Part shown: positions 10,201-18,233 of the stretch, one piece after another
How the letters are laid out: the number at the start of each line of letters is the position of its first letter
Position numbering within the stretch: position 1 is the first letter of the stretch
Origin: Anaeramoeba flamelloides
Lineage: Eukaryota > Metamonada > Anaeramoebidae
Assembly (NCBI GenBank): GCA_027625915.1
Contig: JANTQA010000026.1
Span: 5,332,001 to 5,396,000 of the forward strand
DNA length: 64,000 nucleotides
Reading direction: 5' to 3'
Program-made: the position numbers and the translations under genes
The notes under the pieces: model-generated
The model's input: only the letters and a program-made list of their open reading frames with translations
Told to the model about the DNA's origin: nothing
Database searches by the model: none

Positions 10201-13200
10201 TTCTAAGAGATCAAAAATTAGGAAAGTGAAAAATTTTTGATGAAAAAGTTTGTTCATTTGAAAACAAACAAAATTTTGAATAATGACTACCATAATGTGT
10301 TTGAATAAATCCTCAAAAATTCACTTTTCCCAAAAAAAAATGATCATTCTTTCCAACTGACTTAATAATTTTTTTTTAAATAAAAAAAGACTTGACTAAT
10401 TTTTGCAAATTTAATTTCGAAAAGATCCTTTCATGAAAAAAACTTCAAAACCTTTCCCACAAAGCCTCAACCCAATTTACATTGACACAGCAAATTGGGT
10501 TTTGAAAGACACGATCCAAACAAAAAAAAACCTAACTAGAAAACACCAAAATAATGTGAAGTGCGTTTGGCATGGATCATTTTGATCAAAAAACAATTCG
10601 AGGAAATATTATCCTCAGAAGCCAGGCGGGGAATTTCAGTTTTTCCCAAAAAGAAAAGAAAAGAAGAGAAAAAATTCAAAATCACAAGGAAAATTGCAAT
10701 ACTTTTATAAGAATTGCTATAATTTATGGAACAAGTGGAACAATTTTGGAAACCCAAAGATTAATAAATCCTAACAATGTAATCTTTGAAAGTTAGAGTT
10801 GGTTATTAGAGAGAGTATTTGAAATTATCAACAAGATCTTCAATTTTTATCTTCAAGAAACTCGTTGTTATTTTTCTTTTTCATTTTTACGTTCCTTAAC
10901 AAGGTGTTCGAAGCTACGTATCTCAATTTTTCTTTTTCATTTTTCATCAAAAAAATGACTTAAAATGATTTTTTGAACCAAAAAGGGAGAATATTTTGAA
11001 GATCTTAACTTTACTTTTCAAATGGAATTGAACCAAAAGCTTTAGAGAAAAATTGTTGAATCCGACACGTAGTTCTTAAGGCACAAACTTTCAATGAAAT
11101 TTAAAGCTCAAAAAAAATCTCAAATTAAGGCACAAAATTCAAATTCTAGTAAAATTAATTGTGAATAACAAAAAATTCCATATTTTGTGCATTAAATTGA
11201 GATTATTGTTTGTACCAGAAATTTCCTTGAAAGTTTGTGACTTAAAAGTGGAACTGACAGTAGACAATTCAGAAAATTTAAAGACTAGATGAGAGAATTC
11301 AAATTAAAATACTAAAAAACAATATATATATATATAAATAAAAAAATAATTTTTCCACAAGGTGATAATGATATACAAATAATCAAATTTCAATGGGATT
11401 GTGGTTCAGGAAACTCTACAACAAGAGAAGGGTGTGTGCCATGCTCAAAAGGAACTTACAATGATGAAATTTATATTGCACACGAATGTAATAAGTGCTT
11501 AGGAGGAACTTATCAAGATGAAGAAGGGCAAAGCATTTGCAAAGAATGTGATTATGGAACATTTCAAAATGGAAAAGGAAAAACTGTTTGTACGGAATGT
11601 GAAAAGGGCACCTTTACAAATGAAAAGAAATCAACACAATGCTATGATTGTACCACGGGAACATATTCAGATATCCAAGGTTTATCAAAGTGTTTGGATT
11701 GTGGTCCAGGTTTATATTCTGCTAAAACAAAATCAACTTTTTGTGATCAATGTTCAAAGGGGAAGTTTTCCAATAAAACATCAAATACAGAATGTAGGGA
11801 ATGCCATTTCGGTACGTATTCAAATCTACAGGAGTCTAGTGAATGCAAAAAATGTTCAGTTGGTAGTTATCAAAATGCCACTGGGAAAACAAAATGCGAA
11901 TACTGTGCATATGGAAGCTTTACAAATGCAAAGGGGTATGAGAATTGTATAAAATGTTCACCAGGGACATACCAGCCCAATGTCCGATCAAAAGAATGCT
12001 TGAAATGTGAAAAGGGGTTTTATCAAGATGAAGAAGGTGCAACTGCATGTAAATTATGCCAAGGTGGTGAAATTTCGAATAAAATGGGACAGCTATTTTG
12101 TGATCCATGTGAATCGGGAGCCTATTCCAATGAAATACGAACAGAGTGCTTAAAGTGTCCAAGGGGCACTTATAATAATAAAACCGGAGTGAGTTCCATC
12201 GATATGTGTGAACCCTGTCCATTGTTGACCTATGGCCCCATAGTAGGAAGCAAATCAATTGATGGCTGTATTCCCTGTAAAGAAGGATATTGGTCAGAAA
12301 CAATTGGCGGCATTTCTGAATCTGTATGTATTCCGTGCTCAAAGGGAACATTTTTAGACCCAAAGCAAACGGAGATGGGATGCCAAACATGTCAATTAGG
12401 ATCTTATTCCGACAAGGAAGCCATGACAGCCTGCATACTGTGCCCAGAGGGAACAACACATTCTAAGAATTTCCAAAAATATGTTGATTGCCAAAGTGGG
12501 ACGTATGCGCAAGGAGAAGGAAACACCAAATGTCATAAATGTTCAAATGGGTATTACAATAATAAAACAAAACAAGCAAGTTGTATCAAATGTGTACATC
12601 CCGAATATTGTCTTGGTGAAGACAAATGCTCATATGGAAGAGATCCAGATACTATCTGTGAAATTTGTATAAAGGGGCATTTTGAATTGAAATAGTCATG
12701 CCAAAAATGCCCATCAAATACACAGTATATAATAATCTTAATATTGATCATTGCATTTGTAGTTTTACTGTTTATTTTCCGAAATAGAATTCAAAAAAAA
12801 ATTTTAAAAGATCCTTCACCCTTTTCTCGAATATTGATCACCTTTCTCCAATTATTATTTTCAATTTTCACCTTAAAATTATCATGGCCTGAAAAAATCA
12901 AAAATACATTGTCGAAATGGGGTTCATTACTAATTTTTGATTTCACCACTGTCAGCTCACCAGATTGCTTTACCGAATTAGATTGGTATGATAAATGGAT
13001 TTCTCAATTTTCAATCCCAATTGTATTTATTGGATTTCTATTTTGTATTTATTTTTTGATCAAAAAGTATTATTCCAGAAAAGAATATCATGAGAAGGAA
13101 ATCCAAATGTTGCAGAAAAAAAATGAATTAGATATCTTTTTTTCAAGATTATTTAGCCTGACTTTGAAATATTTTTTCATTCCAATGTCCTATATCTCCT

Positions 13201-14069
13201 TCCAACCATTTTCCTATATCCAGCGCCCTAAATCAAATAAAACTGTGTTGTCATTAGCTCCTTCAATTTCAATAGACGATGAAAAATATAAAAAATTTTT
13301 GCCACTTTTTATTTTGTCGATCATTATTTATATCATTGGTATTCCTTTGTTTTTTATTATTGTTCTAATCAAAGCAAAAAAATCAAATTTTAATAAATAT
13401 TGGTCTGACCGATTTGGGTGGGTTTTTTTAAATTACAAATCAAATCGATTTTGGTTTGAACTATTCGAAATTACAATCAAATTTATACTTGCACTGTCTG
13501 CAATTATCTTTTTAAATGACGAAAAAGGAATTGAAACAAGAAATTATTTCTTATTGGGCTTATTTGTTGTGGCTTTAATGATAATGATCTATCTAAGACC
13601 TTATCAAATGGATTTAACTTTTGAAAATAATGGAAAATTTGCAGCCGAGGATAAGGCACAGATTGGATTGTATCTAATGTTAATTGGAGCAATCACTTTA
13701 GCACTTGGATTCTTAAAGAATATTCTTTTCTTAATTCTTTGGCCACTAGGTGCAATAATTGGTGTTGTTGGGCTGTATCATTCCTATCAAAAAAAATTAG
13801 AAAGAAAATTCCAACAAAGAGTTAAATATAATTTAAAAAGGGAATTAAATAAACAAGATAAACAATTGAAAAAATTCACAGGAAAGCAAGCATTTGATGA
13901 TATAAAGTTATTATCCTTAAATCAAAAAATTTCTGCGAGTTTACAAGAAACTCGTTTATTAAAGAAAAAAATTTTGTATCAAATTAAAAAATATGATCAT
14001 AAAATTGAAATATTGAATGAGAATCATAAAGATTTATTAAAGAAAAAAAATATTTTGATCAAAAAATAA
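7225..14069 (+). pseudogene. SBBP propeller / Cys-rich / multi-TM membrane protein, apparently inactivated
   Basis: One gene-like assembly. Exons: 7225-7400 (hydrophobic signal-peptide-like LILLQILFLLF), 7510-8342, 8522-9809, 11362-14069, with GT-AG introns of 109, 179 and 1552 nt and matching phases. Order: signal peptide; an N-terminal domain preceding SBBP repeats (NIFEGVDLQFE); propeller repeats of the SBBP kind (NFPADGD, NFPTTEGAY, FPTIED); about fifteen Cys-rich units (C..C..GTY) like GCC2/GCC3 or ephrin-receptor repeats; then about eight hydrophobic helices (12730-13800) and a charged tail. It was presumably a large surface receptor or adhesin. Lesions: no ATG (ATT at 7225 where one is expected), in-frame TAA at 7663, a one-base frame change near 8938-8945, and in-frame TAG at 12693 between the Cys-rich and TM parts (reading continues SCQKCPSN). 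A 24-nt intron (7663-7686) could remove the TAA but would be far shorter than any other here. Sequencing error is the alternative for single sites. Confidence 0.75.
9894..11260. mobile_element. 1.37-kb Tc1/mariner-like element inside an intron
   Basis: Starts CAGTCAGTTCCAC at 9894 and ends GTGGAACTGACAG at 11260, with TA on both sides. It lies entirely within the third intron (9810-11361) of the SBBP/Cys-rich gene; without it the intron would be about 182 nt, the size of its neighbours. The interior encodes a broken peptide related to that at 2916-3298. The right 190 bp (about 11070-11260) resembles the short palindromic elements at 54099 and 55507, so it is either a composite or a parent of that MITE family. 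No complete transposase ORF remains. Confidence 0.75.
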
Positions 14070-14511
14070 AATATTAAAAGAAAAAATCATATGGAAAAAA
14101 TTTAAATTGGAAATGATTGTGAAATTTCAATTCAAAAAAGAAAATGAAAATGAAAAAGAAACTCTAAAATAAAACCAACAATATTAAAAATAACTAAAAC
14201 AAAAAGTAAAAATTTCAAGCACACAATAACAAGATGAACAGCAAAACAAAAACAAAAACAACACAGACCACCAATAACAAATATATATGGAGAGGGAAGA
14301 AGAAGATATATATATATATATATATATATGGATATTAATAATAACATTCTATAAACTCTTTTTCAAACAAAAGCGTACACCTCTAAAATCATCAATACCA
14401 TCGAATTTGATTGTTAATAAGATAATTACTTATTGGTGATTTGCATTTTAATTATTCATTTTTTCATTTTTTTTTATTTATGGATATTGAATAGTTGGAA
14501 AATGAAAAAGC
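14070..14511. other. Short intergenic with (TA)n
   Basis: A-rich 3' flank of the pseudogene, with a (TA)n microsatellite at about 14308-14330. No gene is seen. Confidence 0.5.
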
Positions 14512-14919
14512 ATGATAAGAAGAAACAAATTTGGAAATAATCTACCCGTGTATACATGGAAATACTGTTTAAGTTGGATTTCCAATGAGCTAGATATAGG
14601 AATTAAGAAAGATCATTATTGGATTGATAATGGAACAAAGAAAAAAGAAAATAAAGAAAAAAAAACAATCCCAACAAAATTTCCAGATGAATTGCGTCTT
14701 TATCTTGGAAATGAGACCCTAAAGAACAAAATTTGGACGTGTAGAGAATTATCAATAAAAATTGGAAGGAACTTTTTCTCAATTCGTCTTGTTCAAAGGC
14801 TTTTTATTAATTTTATAATTACTTTCTTTACAATTTACAAAATGAGATTTCTCATTTCAAATAAAAGAGCATACCAATTTTTAAAATATTTAATTTTAAT
14901 TTTTATTGTTATGTTTTAA
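14512..14919 (+). CDS. Hypothetical 135-residue ORF, doubtful
   Basis: ATG-started ORF with a non-repetitive N-terminal half (YTWKYCLSWISNELDIG, then FPDELRLYLGNETLKNKIWT) that looks more protein-like than the random ORFs here, followed by a hydrophobic, noise-like C-terminus (about residues 95-135). I recognise no family. It may be a remnant exon of a decayed gene, because it stands alone between the pseudogene and a transposon cluster. Confidence 0.25.
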   Translation: MIRRNKFGNNLPVYTWKYCLSWISNELDIGIKKDHYWIDNGTKKKENKEKKTIPTKFPDELRLYLGNETLKNKIWTCRELSIKIGRNFFSIRLVQRLFINFIITFFTIYKMRFLISNKRAYQFLKYLILIFIVMF

Positions 14920-15073
14920 TGAGTTTTAAAGATTCGATTGGGTGTTTTTTATGTTTTAAAGAGTTTATTTAGATTTTATAATGATACTACAATTAATTTG
15001 ATTCAATTATGAATAATTCTTGAAATTTTTGTGTCCTTTTATTTGAAAAGCAGTTTATAGATATATATATATA

Positions 15074-15830
15074 AACTAAATTCTAAAAATTTGATTACAG
15101 TTAAAACAGTTTAAAGTATAGCAATACTGCACTTTTCATTCGATTTGAAAATAATTTTGATTTTACAAACTATTTTATTTTTTGTCTTTTTTATTTTGTC
15201 GATTTTTCGTTTTTTCCAGTTAAATAATCTGTTTTGTTTGATCAATAATTTTTTTTCCAATGATTGATCGAAAGTTAATGTTGAGTTTAAATAAATCGAA
15301 GAACTCACATACAATTATTTTGGGGCATCTATCCATTTGATCAATCAATAATTGTTGATGAAAATTCAACAAATTTTATCAATACATTTTTTGTTCACAC
15401 TTTTTTTAAATTTTAAGAAAACATTGATTTTCTATTTTTAATTTTATTTTATTGAGATTTGTATGAAAATTTTACTTATTTAATCTTTAATAATGATTAA
15501 CTTAAACTTTTTTTTATATGAATCAATTGAAAAATACAATGAATTGGGTTTTTTTCTTGCTTATTTTTGATTTTGAGTGCAACTAAATTTTTGGAATATG
15601 GTTCAATATCAACAAAATAGATGATATTAATAATTAAAATTAAGATGTTGTTAAAGGAGATATATAAATCATAATTGTTAGGGATGAACACAAAACAAAA
15701 ATTACCAAAATTAAAAAACTTTTTAACTATTAAAATTTTATATATGAAATTAATTATTTAATAAAGATTTGAAAATTTATTTTCAAAATTCTATATTTAT
15801 AATTTTATAAAAAATTTAAAAAAATGTCAG
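15074..15830 (+). mobile_element. Tc1-like non-autonomous element, family B copy 1
   Basis: Begins AACTAAATTCTAAAAATTTG next to TA. The stretch 15074-15400 aligns with the reverse complement of 24640-24330 over several hundred bases: AATAATTTTGATTTTACAAA, AATAATCTGTTT against GTAATCTGTTT, AACAATTGTTG-like blocks. The right end is eroded and was placed by comparison with the 23.9-24.6 kb copy. No ORF. Confidence 0.6.
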
Positions 15831-15855
15831 TTTTTCTTTTTATTTTTGAGAACTA

Positions 15856-16894
15856 AACTCAATTCCAAAAATTGGGGCACACCTTCAAAATCAATTTAAT
15901 TCTAAGAAAAGTGATATTTGACTCTTAAATAGAAACATTAGATATTAACAATCAATGTAAATAATTTTAAAGTTAATTATTTATCATTTTTTTCATTATT
16001 TTTTGATTTTTGATTTTCAATAATTTTTTTGATTTTTTTTGTATTATTTTTTTTTCAAAACTTTTCGAAAATCTCAAAATCACTTTAAAATGAAATTTAA
16101 AAGTTTTCATTCTGATCACAAAAAAAAAATTTTTTTTTTTTCTCTCAAAAAGAAAAAAGATTCTTTTTTTATCGAGAAAAAATTTTTTTGAAAAAAAATC
16201 ATGATATGGGGTGCTAGGACACATGGCCTACAAAAAGACCTTATTATCATTAATGGAAGTGTGAATACTGAATGTATTATTAATGATATTATCAAAAAAA
16301 TCAAAGGAAATTCAACTCGCTAATTCAGAATATAGTGAATTGAAATGGATTTTCCAAAAGGATGGAGCTTGTACACATACCTCAAAAAAAAAAAAAACTC
16401 AAACTTACTTAAATCGGGGATGTAATGTTCTGGACCCTTGGCCCCCAATTCCACAAGATTTAAATCCAATTGGGAATTTATGGATACTAAACTGAAAAAT
16501 TGTAACCAAAAAACGAAGAAGAATTTTTAAAATTTTCACTAATGTATGAAATACTTTGAGTTGGGAAACCTAAGATAATTAGTAAACTCTATATTTAAAA
16601 CGATAGATTTAGTTATCAAAAGACAAGCTGAATCTATTAATAGTTTTTATTAATTTTTCTTTCAATAAAAATGGATTTTTTGGTAACTGTGTTCCAAAAA
16701 TAGAGGCACACTTTTTTTTATTTTTTCTTTTTTATTTTTGGAATTGAATTTTAAATTTACTATAAAATATATAAATAGTATTAATTAAATATTTTCGGGT
16801 CTTTTATTATTTTAATGTTCAAATATTATGTATTTTGGAGTATATTTTTATTAATGTAATTTTTTTTTTGTGTCCCATTTTTTGGAATTGAGTT
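15856..16894 (+). mobile_element. Tc1/mariner-like transposon, dead transposase, copy 1
   Basis: About 1039 bp with inverted termini (AACTCAATTCCAAAAATTGG at the left, TTTTTTGGAATTGAGTT at the right) and TA flanks. Translation of 16200-16490 gives transposase DDE hallmarks split over two frames: MIWGA, INGSVNTE, then FQKDGACTHTSKK and DLNPIGNLW, matching the Tc1/mariner WG, NDN-H-SKK and SPDLNPIENLW blocks. The final acidic residue is replaced by Gly in NPIGNLW. Stops break the reading, so the copy cannot encode an active enzyme. It is almost identical to 54325-55353. Confidence 0.85.
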
Positions 16895-18233
16895 TATTAT
16901 GCAAAAAAAAGTATTACTTTTATGAACATTCTGTTTTATGTATAAATGTATTTTAGCAAAAAATCTAAAAATTAGATAATCAAATTGAGAAAAAATACAC
17001 TTCAGAGAATTTGAATCTATTGAATTAAGTCTTTTATATATTTTTTTTTAATCATTAAGTTAATTTGGGAGAACCAAAATATGTAATTTTTTAAAAAATT
17101 TGACAATATAAAAAATTTTTAAGAAATTTCCTGTAATATCCCAAATTAAAAAAAACAAACAAAGTACTTACTTTAAATTTAAATTTTAGAATGTAAAATA
17201 AGTATAATTCTAGCTTTTATCTATTATTCATAAAACAAAAAAAAAATAAATTATCATTTTGGCTTAAAAAAAAAAAAAATAAATAATAAGAAATTATAGA
17301 AATGAGAAAAAAAAATTTATAATGTATTTTGTTCAAAAATCAAAAAAAAAAAAAAAAAAACATTTTAATCTTTAATTACGCACTCCAAAATCAAATTCTA
17401 ATTATTTTTTGTCCAATGGAGTTTTTTTTGATAATTGATCATGAATTTAGATTTGGGGATCGTTGTCATTTTTTTTTTTTTGATCCCATCCTGTATTTTT
17501 TACTCATGGTATTTTTTATATTTTCTTTTTATTTTTTTATTTTCAAGTAACACATACTTATAAAAAATAGTTATTTAAAAAAGATAAACTCTCTGGAAAA
17601 TAACCTAATTTAATATATTAAAATATTTTTTGTTTTCAATATTTTCTCAACCCCAATTTTTCAAAAAAAAAATAAAAAAGTGTTAGTAATTCCAAAAAAT
17701 ATTTTCGATATTCAAAAGTTGAGAGTGTTTTTACTCCAAAAAATATATCCCAGTGGTTAATTGAATTAATTTATAAGCTAGATTTCCAAAAATATTAATC
17801 AGAAAAAAATAGTACTTTTTTATAATTAGGACATATAATAACGATCTAAATCATGATATTTTTCATCTTATTTTGAACAAATGGAATATGAAAACGGTAT
17901 TTTTCCCAATTAAAAAATATCAAGGTTCCTTTTATTTTGAAAAGGAGTTTTTAAATGATTACAATTTTTAAATTCTCTTTAAAAATAAATCTTCTTCTTT
18001 AAAAAAGAAAAAAAGTGATCAAAATAAGTTAAGTTTAATATCAAAAATATATTTATTTATTTTTGAATTGTAAAAATAAAATTGATCATAAAAAGATGTT
18101 ATTTATTTAGTGATTTTCTGTTTTCTTTCCTTTGTTTTTTTTTAATGACAATAAATTTAAAAAATACTTTATTTTTTAAAAATCAGTAAATATAAAATTA
18201 TTTCTTAATTTATTTTAAAAATTTTGATCAGTA
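16895..18233. other. Intergenic, repeat-bearing
   Basis: Homopolymer-rich sequence with no credible gene. It contains the diverged repeat at 17575-17860 and the 3' flank of the leftward FDF-repeat gene. Confidence 0.5.
17575..17860 (+). repeat. Family-R repeat, diverged copy
   Basis: Same orientation as 63140-63415: AAAGATAAACTCTCTGGAAA, TTTAATATATTAA, TCTCAACCCCAATTTTTCAA, TATTTTCGATATTCAAAAGT, AATATTAATCAG, and AGGACATATAAT at the end. The reverse-complement copy is at 55422-56200. More diverged than those two copies are from each other. Confidence 0.7.

Noticed and set aside
11920-12459. 179-codon minus-strand ORF
   Set aside because: Antisense of the Cys-rich repeat region; no recognisable domain.
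7663-12695. Ciliate-like code in which TAA/TAG encode Gln
   Set aside because: The in-frame TAA and TAG in the Cys-rich gene would fit, but uL15, PDE and others end at TAA in the expected place, Gln in all long ORFs is CAA/CAG, and the same gene also has a frameshift.
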